Part shown: positions 10,901-18,456 of the stretch, in pieces
Layout of the letters: each line of letters opens with the position of its first letter
Numbering within the stretch: position 1 is the stretch's first letter
Assembly (NCBI RefSeq): GCF_006345825.1
Contig: NZ_VCIX01000080.1
Span: 65,129 to 129,128, forward strand
From: Paenibacillus paridis
GTDB taxonomy: Bacteria > Bacillota > Bacilli > Paenibacillales > Paenibacillaceae
Length of the DNA stretch: 64,000 bases
Direction of reading: 5' to 3'
Made by a program: the position numbers and the translations under genes
Notes under the pieces: generated by a model
Told to the model about the DNA's origin: nothing
The model's database searches: none
What the model saw: the letters and a program-made list of their open reading frames with translations, nothing else

Positions 10901-11760
10901 CCTATCTTTGTTGTTAAATAGGTTTTAACTTCGGGATTTCCTGAACTTGTATGGGCAAAAGTCCCTCCAAGGCTTTCAGCGTTGGTAGACTGAGCAAGAA
11001 GCGCCACCCTATAGGTTAGTGATATCTCCGCTTTATCTTGTGCAACCATTGCATCGTGAAGCTTATTGCGGTCAATATCCAACTTGAAATTTTTTGTTTT
11101 TGTTGGCTCTTCGAATGTTAACCAATCTCTACCTACAGCATCGTCCGAAAGGGTATAGCTGAAAACTGGAGCATCCTCATATTGCATAATGTCATATTGA
11201 CCATATTGATCCTTAACATTTTTGTCCCAGTTTACACTTTGAGCGCCTGACGAATTAGCATCAAGGTAGAACTCTCCCCCAGGTAAGTCAACGGAACCCA
11301 TATCTATGAATTTTCTTTTTGTTACGTCGGAAATGTCACGATAAAGTCTGCCCTGATCTTTTGTCCATGATTTTATTGGAATGGTCTTCGCTTGTGTTGG
11401 ATTTATGTTCCCCCCAATTTGAGGAAGCCACAGAACCACAGATTCACCGTACCAGTCATCACTGCCCACCAGCCAAAAAACGAGTTCATTCATTCTCCAT
11501 GGTGGAATATTTTGCAATTTAAATGTATGTTGTGGTTCAGACCAAGCCGCCGCGCCGCCAAGATTTACTACATGATCAGAGTTTGCTCCAGGTTCATAGG
11601 TACTTACGCCCATGTAAATATCATCACCTGTTCCGCCGTTTTCGTTTCCTCCTGTTTTCACACCAAACACATAGGTGTACTCTGTTGGCACATTCGCATA
11701 AACAGGCGCTACTGATGCTAGAAGCGAAAGTACTAGCATCAAACTTAAAATCTTTTTCAT
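4933..11760 (-). CDS. Giant secreted Ig-repeat protein (2275 aa)
   Basis: The protein begins with a clear signal peptide (MKKILSLMLVLSLLASVAPVYA). After a beta-rich N-terminal part of ~400 residues it consists of many ~90-110-residue Ig-like modules. They are recognisable by recurring linkers such as VSNIDKT and by strand motifs such as TNQNVNARLSISDPESG and PTNASVTARIIANDVGTG. No LPxTG, SLH or other anchor is visible, so it may be released or held by its partner. The ATG has a strong AGGAGG site 5-6 nt upstream. It is followed 3 bp later by a second giant secreted gene, so they form a two-gene unit. GC is low (about 38% in sampled lines), unlike the ~50% of the right-hand core genes, which suggests acquisition or a distinct history. 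Such repeat proteins are often adhesins or matrix components. The function here is inference only. Confidence 0.85.
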   Translation of the reverse strand: MKKILSLMLVLSLLASVAPVYANVPTEYTYVFGVKTGGNENGGTGDDIYMGVSTYEPGANSDHVVNLGGAAAWSEPQHTFKLQNIPPWRMNELVFWLVGSDDWYGESVVLWLPQIGGNINPTQAKTIPIKSWTKDQGRLYRDISDVTKRKFIDMGSVDLPGGEFYLDANSSGAQSVNWDKNVKDQYGQYDIMQYEDAPVFSYTLSDDAVGRDWLTFEEPTKTKNFKLDIDRNKLHDAMVAQDKAEISLTYRVALLAQSTNAESLGGTFAHTSSGNPEVKTYLTTKIGQADYYYKDVTYTFYRSIYNLGNPNINQTITYSPSTDNRYLNRKFTDVNITVDAVSIHKKNMTQEDRTELITNFKATPELYLGNSTATKLSDLTMTKLQGNDGKPTGTLQFTGKVPLDVSEVEGEGIRLQLNNVSTSLVKNGRTQAYQLENPTPESTTSQSFYFSTHKVDTKTPTIRVTDQSGNDLVGENSIQNKIQKMHEFYMVSSETLYPEGNVAHTTLNQNYFNYELYKKTNDSYEPAMIRITNFDGTGNKTRVTAPINTQVLNGVSIKLSPIDPTEGEFKLRLYGWDKADNPLGGDAGYAEIENIKIDSQAPRVTIQETIHPQDAQLRKRNDYRFEMNDFQQSNNGWSRTYYTFINGTATPTDTPINQIEPASKEIASTQGMWAFVDSEGDSATAMLSIPKGDNFDGTLYYFTMDSLGNDSRNEQASRYYKKPVSIFNGNVVDTLITEDYSLPMPRFDISFDISNPNIETRYRWISHPSNDQSFTQNFSVYKSSDDVGADEKSNIKGTIAQMNGKYILEYRVTNKQSGNTTDFSREYVYDNNAPEISYTVGNQHDHFKSSHQFNVKVTDDSGIASAYYYLSQPGSESRIADMPDYPLTLTPNSENIVEVDQTLTITGLPSGAYSIVVVTRDPHGRESKKVSPYFGMRSGPAIVDELNHTQSKTLNGMGATTDGTYSVYAALSEPHKAWTSTSTSKYQKPVYYATTDGTSTDNGVLVPEFTADNNSGGYFTFTLDTPVPLQEGVNTIYLQFGLINYPADEKPEFLTEARPITILYDSQAPTFELPDYSTIQPTNASVTARIIANDVGTGISKLTVSPEDADKITVSPYANGAFTVTISENITTNLILSDELGNQVLVPISVSNIDKTVPSALASSKIVTKGARQDGVITVDVSDKSDTTVSFALIKDPTENHILTEADYALFNSSQSVDMQSSPVIVNGEGNKQKTYKIELKGLSGSYAIGIKAVDTSGNVTEKVFFDSKLDLVDAQASIVTASANPATTKTTSTVTVSFNVPVTVMPNAPAQGNAVGDMARSNLLYTGLLTTSTEYTMDYDVVIQNNNPISLYIQDEAGRDSVLEFTPDVDFVTGFDIEGYVEKNGQTIQNGGFIAYNQSDKLYYVVVPNPKYSGQYFFVENAVLSGLALNTELSVLAPSFTEAEGRTAYSKLVFEALRDGNTIKSAYFEAYTTEGIQDDRMEDEYVAMTVVDETAPVANVDYSITESTNQNVNARLSISDPESGILKLERSYDGINFSPIDSIVSHTETFEQNATVYFKVTNKAGIETILPVTVSNIDKTPIMQDSHYTVEYAYENYLGNWVPIQEGRAYRKVMATLKFIGGGKTLSMTNNNAALSRTLTQEINTFTFEFRDNAGNTGSHTVSYNQFDNTIGETSYVLSKTSKTNQNIFATITLSDDSGEIAFAEVKKGEVVYPFKGEPLENEYVVELDSSGIYYVTAYDYAGNKWTTPITVSNINKVVPIATSRTYSTLPTTITAQSVNVELTQFSKDIKTITVTGVEPTGSLTANDIVHIPGTKAVRFRKNGTVTMFFVDDYGNKGHEVITISNIVSTPPQISATAALAKDKLSVNVTFDQIRDSDGVPLDILRKLTDLTVSYRGYEYKLLTEQKNEDGDVVSYKDTVINVKTNGEHVFQVRDQSGITQKILLTVEGIEVGGPKVKEVRWSYKYLEKNQAGEWIEKDYQNKITVGVDTSGKEEGYVVGTDKNPTTNQDVKVTVITDKDAKFVGGNDVWEQDKSMNYRDNGLYVFNLQGRTGDYTSYGVNIGLIDKTPPVLKLKNGEELIFIEGMTPKKDASIAYDKSKLLDFEAWDMVANKKVDLTNRVTISYGVGGRVFDPDNISANEFVRSNPYYIDYTVRDDAGNQTTIRRTIRLVGLYDTIALVNGVMPDSTNTATVLGNKVEISLKNFSGISYARYEKGILTQGQMKTKGTVLREKNGVFTMDNVAEGWYTIYIQTDKRDYFNISVYVSKAPTQGGK

Positions 11761-11887
11761 AAAATACCTCCTCGTATAATCGTACTTGTAATCGTTCTTT
11801 TAAAGTCGCATTCATTTTTGATCTCATAGTGACCTAACTTAGCAGTTATGAACCGTGACAGCCAAATTTCGACAATATTTTTCCTCC

Positions 11888-11938
11888 ATGTTACCATGAT
11901 TGATAGAAACACTGCTGCTTTATAAAGAAAACTTTAAG
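11888..11938 (-). promoter_or_regulatory. Predicted regulator site and promoter of the giant-protein operon (site 1)
   Basis: On the minus strand CTTAAAG (11938-11932) and CTTTATA (11927-11921) form a direct repeat with an 11-bp period, the geometry of OmpR/PhoB-family sites. Exactly 27 nt further is TAACAT (11893-11888) preceded by TGG, an extended -10. The same arrangement occurs upstream of the clostripain gene and of the response-regulator gene. An 18-base stretch of this site (11924-11941) is identical to 14067-14084. A transcript from here would have a leader of roughly 120 nt. Confidence 0.6.
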
Positions 11939-11978
11939 TTCCTAGGTAGACTAGACTACGAAGCCAACCAAAACACGC

Positions 11979-12023
11979 AAAAAAGAGACTCGCAAAAGTT
12001 TGGTAAACTCATGCGAAGCCTCT
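11979..12023 (-). terminator. Rho-independent terminator of the clostripain gene
   Basis: The 340-base gap 11761-12100 holds this hairpin and the upstream site of the giant operon. Reading the minus strand, AGAGGCTTCGCA (12023-12012) pairs imperfectly with TGCGAGTCTCT (11994-11984) and is followed by a run of T. It lies ~80 bp after the clostripain stop and separates that unit from the giant-protein operon. Its sequence resembles the terminator after groEL at 15088-15131. Confidence 0.7.
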
Positions 12024-12100
12024 AAGCAGAAACCATCAAGGACTTTGCTGACTACTCCGTGGATGACATTCAGGACAAAGATCAGCCTTTACAGCTAATT

Positions 12101-13741
12101 TCAGTTGAAAATAGTTGCTATATACTTTGAGCTAAAACCAATGGCTTTTAGCTCTACTTTCATTTCATTTGTGTGTTCGATTTTTTGGTTAGAGACATAT
12201 AAAGCCACGCCGTTGCGATTTTTATAACCTGCTGAATTTCTTACTTCGAATGCAAGTGCTTGGGCTGCAGCAGTGATTTCTGATGATTTGCCCATTATAT
12301 CTATAAGATCATATTGATCAAATATCCCTTCGTTTTTGCCTAATAGCTCTGAGTTGTTTGCAAGGTCTGTTAGTGAGAAATCAAATTCTGCATTTTCTAT
12401 TGCCTTAACCAATAGTTCAGCCTGAGAAAGCTTCATCATTGACATTGTTGTTGGCATAGTAGCTTCAATCCCCGAATGAAGGGTAAAGGAATCTAAAATT
12501 AAACGCCCCACTCTTTCCGTGCTAATCTGTGGGTTTCGCTCCATCGCACCTATCCAAGTGGTATAAAACAACCCTGCTGCTGGTGTTGAATCTTCAGAAG
12601 CTATGAGATATTTGCCATGGTTTCTAAGGGCATAGGCCGTTTCAACTGTGCCCATAAGACAGGCATCAAACACGATTAAGTCGAAATACATATCTGATGC
12701 ATCGATTGCCTTCGAGAGCTCCGAAACTTTCATCGTTTTTCGTTCGTTTAGCTCGTCTGCACCAAAGCCCCCCATTGTACCATACCCATGGTCCCATAAA
12801 ATCAGTATATAACGCTCACTTGGTGCAACGGTTTTGCCCCAAACAAGAAAATCCTTTAGTGTTTTAGGGTCTGATGCGGCGGTTTGGATGTGGCTTTCGT
12901 GCTTTTTAAGTTGTCCATTGCCAACTTCAAAGCGTTCTGATGCACCATTAGCCATATATTTGTTGTGATATTTGAGCGTTCCACCTGTTTGAATCAGGAT
13001 TTTCGTATTTTGGTTTGGCTGACCACGAAAAATTTCTTCCAAGTCATCCGTTAGCCGACCTTGCTGTGATTCAAGGTCAGAACCAACTGCATATATCAAA
13101 ATCGTCGATGAATCAAGATTTTTATCCTGCTCCCAAAGTGACCTTGCCTCGTTTAAACCTTGCGCTGTGAAAACATCTGTTGCACTGAGGGTTTGACCAA
13201 GTGTTGCAATTTGGTTTTTGGGTCTTGTGTTTAAAACATAACTGCTTATTTTCGCAAGAGTTCCCCGATTGAATTCGACTTCTTTTGTAAGGTCTATTCC
13301 TAAAACCATTGAGGCGAAAGAAACCGCGGTTTCATAGGTAAAGTCGCCCTTTGTTTCTGAATATCCCAAAATCCTTAAAACCATTGAACAATATTGGTTT
13401 AGAGAGGTTGGTCGGTTACCGCCAAAACTAAATTCATTAATTCCGTTAACTACACCCTTTGTATAGGCATACGACACGTAGCGACTTTCCCAACCCGTAT
13501 CATGAAATGGATTTTTGTAGGTGCTTTTCAGGATCTCTTCTTCCTTCCCCCACAGACGCAGCATCATGACAAGGGATTCTGCTCTGGTAGGCACCCTCTT
13601 AAGTTCATATCCATTCCCCGTTCCGTTGAACATTCCCAAGTGGTTAAGCCCTTCTGCATAGCTTGAGCTTTGTGCCGCTGCTGATGGAGTGATTGCAAGA
13701 AGAACGATTAAAAAAATGATTAAATTTCGGGTATTTTTCAT
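12101..13741 (-). CDS. SLH-anchored clostripain-like (C11) cysteine protease
   Basis: The 546-residue protein has a signal peptide (residues 1-23), then two SLH-like motifs (about 28-65 and 75-130, with YVSYAYTKGVVNG and a FGGNRPTSLNQYCSMVLRILG-like core), a linker, and a clostripain/C11 peptidase domain from about residue 210. The expected catalytic pair is visible: His318 in LILWDHGYG and Cys361 in VFDACLMG. SLH domains usually bind pyruvylated wall polymers, so this is probably a surface protease that cleaves after basic residues, as clostripain does. I chose the ATG at 13741, with GAAAGG ~10 nt upstream, over an in-frame TTG at 13786, because the signal peptide then starts cleanly. It has its own terminator and the shared upstream motif. 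Processing of the neighbouring giant proteins is possible but unproven. The gene is AT-rich like its island. Confidence 0.85.
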   Translation of the reverse strand: MKNTRNLIIFLIVLLAITPSAAAQSSSYAEGLNHLGMFNGTGNGYELKRVPTRAESLVMMLRLWGKEEEILKSTYKNPFHDTGWESRYVSYAYTKGVVNGINEFSFGGNRPTSLNQYCSMVLRILGYSETKGDFTYETAVSFASMVLGIDLTKEVEFNRGTLAKISSYVLNTRPKNQIATLGQTLSATDVFTAQGLNEARSLWEQDKNLDSSTILIYAVGSDLESQQGRLTDDLEEIFRGQPNQNTKILIQTGGTLKYHNKYMANGASERFEVGNGQLKKHESHIQTAASDPKTLKDFLVWGKTVAPSERYILILWDHGYGTMGGFGADELNERKTMKVSELSKAIDASDMYFDLIVFDACLMGTVETAYALRNHGKYLIASEDSTPAAGLFYTTWIGAMERNPQISTERVGRLILDSFTLHSGIEATMPTTMSMMKLSQAELLVKAIENAEFDFSLTDLANNSELLGKNEGIFDQYDLIDIMGKSSEITAAAQALAFEVRNSAGYKNRNGVALYVSNQKIEHTNEMKVELKAIGFSSKYIATIFN

Positions 13742-14030
13742 CAAATTCCGGCCTTTCCATTTGAAAATTTCCTTCTTAAATGTCAAAAATACAATTAGAA
13801 ACTATTTACATGCTTTTGGCTCATCAGAACATTCAGCCCTTTATTGATCTCAACACCCGCAGCAATTGGCGCTGCTCTCCGTCTTTCGCTTGTTCCAACT
13901 CCGCCCAGCTCTTATTCCGAAATGGTATATTACATCATCATCAAAGTTTGTTATTGTATTGATTAAAAGCCTAGAATACATTGTTCTCTTTTTTGCTCTT
14001 CAATTAGTTGATTTATCCTATCAAGCTACT

Positions 14031-14081
14031 ACTCTATCATGGCGGATTAGCCCCTGTGTGAAAGTTAAAGAAAACTTTAAG
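14031..14081 (-). promoter_or_regulatory. Predicted regulator site and promoter of the clostripain gene (site 2)
   Basis: On the minus strand CTTAAAG (14081-14075) and CTTTAAC (14070-14064) repeat with an 11-bp period. After exactly 27 nt comes TAGAGT (14036-14031), a plausible -10. The site lies just beyond the terminator of the response-regulator gene and about 320 bp before the clostripain start, implying a long leader. The 460-base gap 13742-14201 holds this site, that terminator and a short GC-richer patch (about 13860-13925) in which I can identify nothing. Confidence 0.5.
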
Positions 14082-14112
14082 TTCGCACTTGCAGCTCACT
14101 TTTGGCAACCAG

Positions 14113-14147
14113 CGAAAAGAGCCTGATCTCCAGAAGATCAGGCTCTT
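14113..14147 (-). terminator. Terminator of the response-regulator gene
   Basis: A perfect 13-bp stem (14117-14129 with 14135-14147, arms AAGAGCCTGATCT and AGATCAGGCTCTT) has a 5-nt loop. On the minus strand it is followed by TTTT. It lies ~55 bp past the regulator stop. Confidence 0.85.
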
Positions 14148-14201
14148 ACATATATCAGAAATCCTATTCAATGAAGTGTTATAAGAATGGATGTATTTTA
14201 T

Positions 14202-14897
14202 CTAGGTCACACCACGATCAACCAGCATATAGCCAGTCCCTCGAGCTGTAATAATTGTCTCAGGATTAGCGGGATCTGCCTCAATTTTTTTACGTAAATT
14301 ACTGATATGTACCGCCACTGTTCTCGTATCCTCTAAACTCTTCATTTCCCAGATGAGCTGGAATAACGCATCAACAGTGACGATACGATTGACGTTTTGT
14401 GCCATATAGGATAGCAGGCTGAACTCTTTCTTCGATAAGTAGAGCGATTTACTCCCCATGCTGACAGTCTGCGCATAGTAATCCAGCGTCAAACTCGGCA
14501 ACTCTAGCAGTTGTTCCCTTCTGCCCGTCGATACTCGGCGAAGATGAGCCTTGATCTTGGCCATGAGTACTCCCGGACTGAACGGCTTGGTTACATAATC
14601 GTCGCCGCCATAGGTTAAAGCACTAATTTTGATCTCGTCCTCCTCATGATTACTTAGAAATACGATCGGCGCATTTGTATAGCTGCGTGCGTCCTTATAC
14701 CAATCTTTGCCGTTGTCATTAGCCAGCAGCATCACATTCAGTACAATCAAATCCGGCTCGAACAATGTAAGCAGCTTCATAGTATCTTCCCCGTTATGAC
14801 TGCATGCGGATATGAAGCCCTCCCGCTCACAATACGCCTGAACAATCTCGCATATATGGGGATCATCATCGACGATCATAATTTTTTGTGTGTCCAT
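14202..14897 (-). CDS. Orphan OmpR/PhoB-type response regulator with Asn at the phospho-acceptor site
   Basis: The 231-residue protein has a CheY-like receiver (about 1-118) and a C-terminal winged-helix DNA-binding domain (about 130-228, with the typical VHISNLRKKIE and GTGYML segments). The acidic triplet D10-D12, the switch residue S82 and K104 (YVTKP) are present. The residue that should be the phosphorylated Asp is Asn54 in LIVLNVML (codon AAT), so normal phosphorylation is impossible. No histidine kinase lies beside it. The ATG at 14897 follows GGTGA by about 7 nt; an upstream in-frame extension to 14948 lacks such a site. A repeat like those before the clostripain and giant genes stands upstream of its own promoter, so I infer autoregulation and control of the adjacent surface genes. 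Family assignment is firm; the targets are inference. Confidence 0.9.
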   Translation of the reverse strand: MDTQKIMIVDDDPHICEIVQAYCEREGFISACSHNGEDTMKLLTLFEPDLIVLNVMLLANDNGKDWYKDARSYTNAPIVFLSNHEEDEIKISALTYGGDDYVTKPFSPGVLMAKIKAHLRRVSTGRREQLLELPSLTLDYYAQTVSMGSKSLYLSKKEFSLLSYMAQNVNRIVTVDALFQLIWEMKSLEDTRTVAVHISNLRKKIEADPANPETIITARGTGYMLVDRGVT

Positions 14898-14950
14898 CCT
14901 ACTGTCACCTTCCTTCTTCTCAATCGACAGGATGTTGGAATTTAACACCT

Positions 14951-15001
14951 ATCTTAGCACGGAAGATTGGACTAGCTATGAAATGTAAAGGAATCTTTAA
15001 G
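14951..15001 (-). promoter_or_regulatory. Predicted autoregulatory site and promoter of the response regulator (site 3)
   Basis: On the minus strand CTTAAAG (15001-14995) and CTTTACA (14990-14984) have an 11-bp period. After exactly 27 nt comes TAAGAT (14956-14951), a -10-like hexamer with no good -35, as expected for an activator-dependent promoter. The 316-base gap 14898-15213 also holds the groEL terminator and a short tandem repeat. Confidence 0.6.
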
Positions 15002-15081
15002 ATTTTGCTTAATGCACAAATTTAAAGTTTCATTATGATTCGTTTTGGGATACTTTCCTATATCAAAAACTTCGCAACGCT

Positions 15082-15137
15082 AAAAAAATAGGCTTCTCAC
15101 AAAGTTCGATATGAACTCGTGAGAAGCCTATTTTTTA
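15082..15137. terminator. Bidirectional terminator after groEL
   Basis: A 13-bp perfect stem (15088-15100 ATAGGCTTCTCAC with 15119-15131) is flanked by T-runs on both strands. It ends groES-groEL transcription on the minus strand. Confidence 0.9.
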
Positions 15138-15140
15138 TTT

Positions 15141-15162
15141 ATGTGGTCAAAATGTGGTCAAA
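15141..15162. repeat. Tandem 11-bp direct repeat downstream of groEL
   Basis: ATGTGGTCAAA occurs twice without a gap (15141-15151, 15152-15162), between the groEL terminator and an imperfect palindrome near 15180-15205 (TTCCTTGC / GCAAGGGA). It may be an integration footprint. No integrase gene is present in the window. Confidence 0.6.
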
Positions 15163-15213
15163 TGACGCTTTCTAACTTGAGATTCCTTGCTGGGCAAGGG
15201 ATTTCAGGTTAGT

Positions 15214-16902
<1,689 letters not shown>

Positions 16903-16924
16903 CTATGTGACCCGAATCGGGCTG

Positions 16925-17206
16925 CTATTCAAAAATCGCGTGGATTTCGCTTTCTTTCATAATCAAATACTCTTTGCCTTCGTATTTGATTTCAGTGCCT
17001 GCATATTTGGAGAAAAGAACGCGGTCGCCTTCTTTCACTTCCAAAGCAATACGAACGCCATCTTTCAGCGTACCGCTGCCTACTGCGATAACTTTGCCTT
17101 CTTGCGGCTTTTCTTTCGCCGAATCCGGCAATACGATACCGCTAGCGGTTGTTTCCTCTTTCGCGATTGCTTCGATCAATACGCGTTCACCCAAAGGTCT
17201 GATCAT
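16925..17206 (-). CDS. groES: Co-chaperonin GroES
   Basis: This 93-residue heptameric co-chaperonin caps the GroEL cavity. It has the family start ([14 protein letters not shown]), the mobile-loop region ([18 protein letters not shown]) and a C-terminal [14 protein letters not shown]. The length is usual for the family. The ATG at 17206 follows GGAGG by 9 nt. It is the first gene of groES-groEL, transcribed from a sigma-A promoter with a CIRCE operator between promoter and start. Confidence 0.98.
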   Translation of the reverse strand: MIRPLGERVLIEAIAKEETTASGIVLPDSAKEKPQEGKVIAVGSGTLKDGVRIALEVKEGDRVLFSKYAGTEIKYEGKEYLIMKESEIHAIFE

Positions 17207-17249
17207 TGAAAATAGCCTCCTTCAAAATTTGTCGCTGCTTTTATTCTCG

Positions 17250-17276
17250 TTAGCACTCGAAACCTTCAAGTGCTAA
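17250..17276 (-). promoter_or_regulatory. CIRCE operator (HrcA site)
   Basis: TTAGCACTC-N9-AAGTGCTAA (17250-17258 and 17268-17276) differs from the consensus TTAGCACTC-N9-GAGTGCTAA in one base. It lies downstream of the -10 of the groES promoter, where HrcA binding would block transcription. hrcA itself is outside the window. Confidence 0.95.
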
Positions 17277-17287
17277 CAACTATTTTT

Positions 17288-17316
17288 ATCATACTCATTT
17301 TCGTTCTTAATTTCAA
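17288..17316 (-). promoter_or_regulatory. groESL sigma-A promoter
   Basis: On the minus strand TTGAAA (17316-17311), a 17-nt spacer and TATGAT (17293-17288) lie just upstream of the CIRCE element. Confidence 0.85.
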
Positions 17317-17376
17317 GTGCTTGGTCTCAATTTTCCGTTTATTTACACAGTGAGGTCCAATCCCTGCTGTAACACA

Positions 17377-17418
17377 CGAAAAAATCGAAGAGGATGCCTC
17401 TAAGCCAGCATCCTCTTC
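17377..17418 (-). terminator. Terminator of the NEAT/heme operon
   Basis: GAAGAGGATGC (17387-17397) pairs with GCATCCTCTTC (17408-17418). On the minus strand the stem is followed by a T-run, 15 bp after the last gene of the operon. Confidence 0.9.
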
Positions 17419-17433
17419 TATCATGCATCGCCG

Positions 17434-18408
17434 TTATTTGCGTTTTAATTTACGGTTGCGGATGAGAATAAAAGATACGCCCGCCAAAATAATAACGACA
17501 GAAATGATGGATGACGTCATCCATCGCTTGGAACTCGCTTTCACAGGTTCAGCTTCGCCAATGAGTTCGGCGCTGGCTAGCGTCGCATCTCCACCCACAG
17601 AGGCTGTGACGACCTCGTCTGTTTCTTCAGTCGCTTCAGCGGATGGCTCCTCTGAAGGAGCTGTGCTTGCTTCTACCGCAGACTCCTCTTCCGCTTTCGG
17701 AGTAGGCTCTGCTGTCGCTTCAGCTGTACCGGCCGAGGATGCCTCGGTTGGAGCAGGCTCATCCGTTGCCTTGCCTGCTTCCGCAGCTGGCGATGCAGCT
17801 GCCGTTTGAGCTGGCTTGCTTGTAGGTGCCGCCGTAGCAGATCCCTGCTTCGTCCCTTCAGCTGGAGCTTGTGTCACTTTTGGCGCATCTGTTGCTTTTG
17901 GCGCTTGTGTCGGCGCGGCCGTTGCCGCAGGCTTTTCTTCTTTAACAACGGGCTTGCTCACTAGCTTCATGCTTTTCTGATCAAAATCAAAACGAATCGT
18001 ATAATCATGGTCATAGTCAATGTCCGGCACGGTTACATGAATTTTAGACAGCATCGTGGAGGAAAGGTCAGGCACGCTGAATTGCGTGACTCGGCTATCC
18101 TCGGATTTGTTGCTGCTAATCACTTTCGTATTGGCATAGCCGCCGCTGCCATCCGGAGTCTTAAATTCGGTCACCCATTTGCTGTGGTTAACGACAATTT
18201 GCATCGTTATTTTCCCGTTTTCTACAATGACCTTGGCAGGCTTCTCCCAGTAGTCATTAGCCATCGATGCTGATTCATCCTCTGCTTTCTTAATCACATA
18301 GTCAATCGTATATGTACCGTCCTCAACCTCCGCCGCATGAACGGCAGGTACTGTGAACAGTATAACCAATAAAGCACAAAAACCGATTAATAATGACAGC
18401 TTACGCAT
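17434..18408 (-). CDS. Membrane-anchored NEAT-domain heme protein (IsdC-like)
   Basis: The 324-residue protein has a signal peptide (1-25), one NEAT domain (about 28-150), a long low-complexity Ala/Thr/Pro/Glu linker (about 155-285) and a C-terminal transmembrane helix (SIISVVIILAGVSFILI) with a basic tail. It has no LPxTG motif. The NEAT domain keeps the lip motif SMANDY and the heme-ligating YxxxY strand (YDHDY), so heme binding is likely. The linker would span the wall, and the protein could hand heme from the SLH-anchored receptor to the IsdE-like lipoprotein. I chose the ATG at 18408 (GGAG 6 nt upstream, signal peptide in register) rather than a longer in-frame start at 18456. It is the last gene of the Fur-controlled minus-strand operon. 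Confidence 0.88.
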   Translation of the reverse strand: MRKLSLLIGFCALLVILFTVPAVHAAEVEDGTYTIDYVIKKAEDESASMANDYWEKPAKVIVENGKITMQIVVNHSKWVTEFKTPDGSGGYANTKVISSNKSEDSRVTQFSVPDLSSTMLSKIHVTVPDIDYDHDYTIRFDFDQKSMKLVSKPVVKEEKPAATAAPTQAPKATDAPKVTQAPAEGTKQGSATAAPTSKPAQTAAASPAAEAGKATDEPAPTEASSAGTAEATAEPTPKAEEESAVEASTAPSEEPSAEATEETDEVVTASVGGDATLASAELIGEAEPVKASSKRWMTSSIISVVIILAGVSFILIRNRKLKRK

Positions 18409-18456
18409 GTTTTTCTCCGCCTCTCTTCTATATAAATGATGTTTGGGTACAATCAC

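Noticed and set aside
11760..11880. A short TTG-started peptide frame (SKFGCHGS) with GGAGG in the giant-operon leader
   Set aside because: The strong ribosome site is suggestive, but eight or nine codons with no conservation data are not enough to call a gene.
12030..12120. A short plus-strand frame reading KDFADYSVDDIQDKDQ, considered as a gene remnant
   Set aside because: It is too short to assign to any family and overlaps the clostripain end.
14202..14897. Asn at the phospho-acceptor position considered a reading error
   Set aside because: The codon is a clean AAT with the surrounding frame intact; it is therefore kept as a real feature, subject to comparison with homologues.
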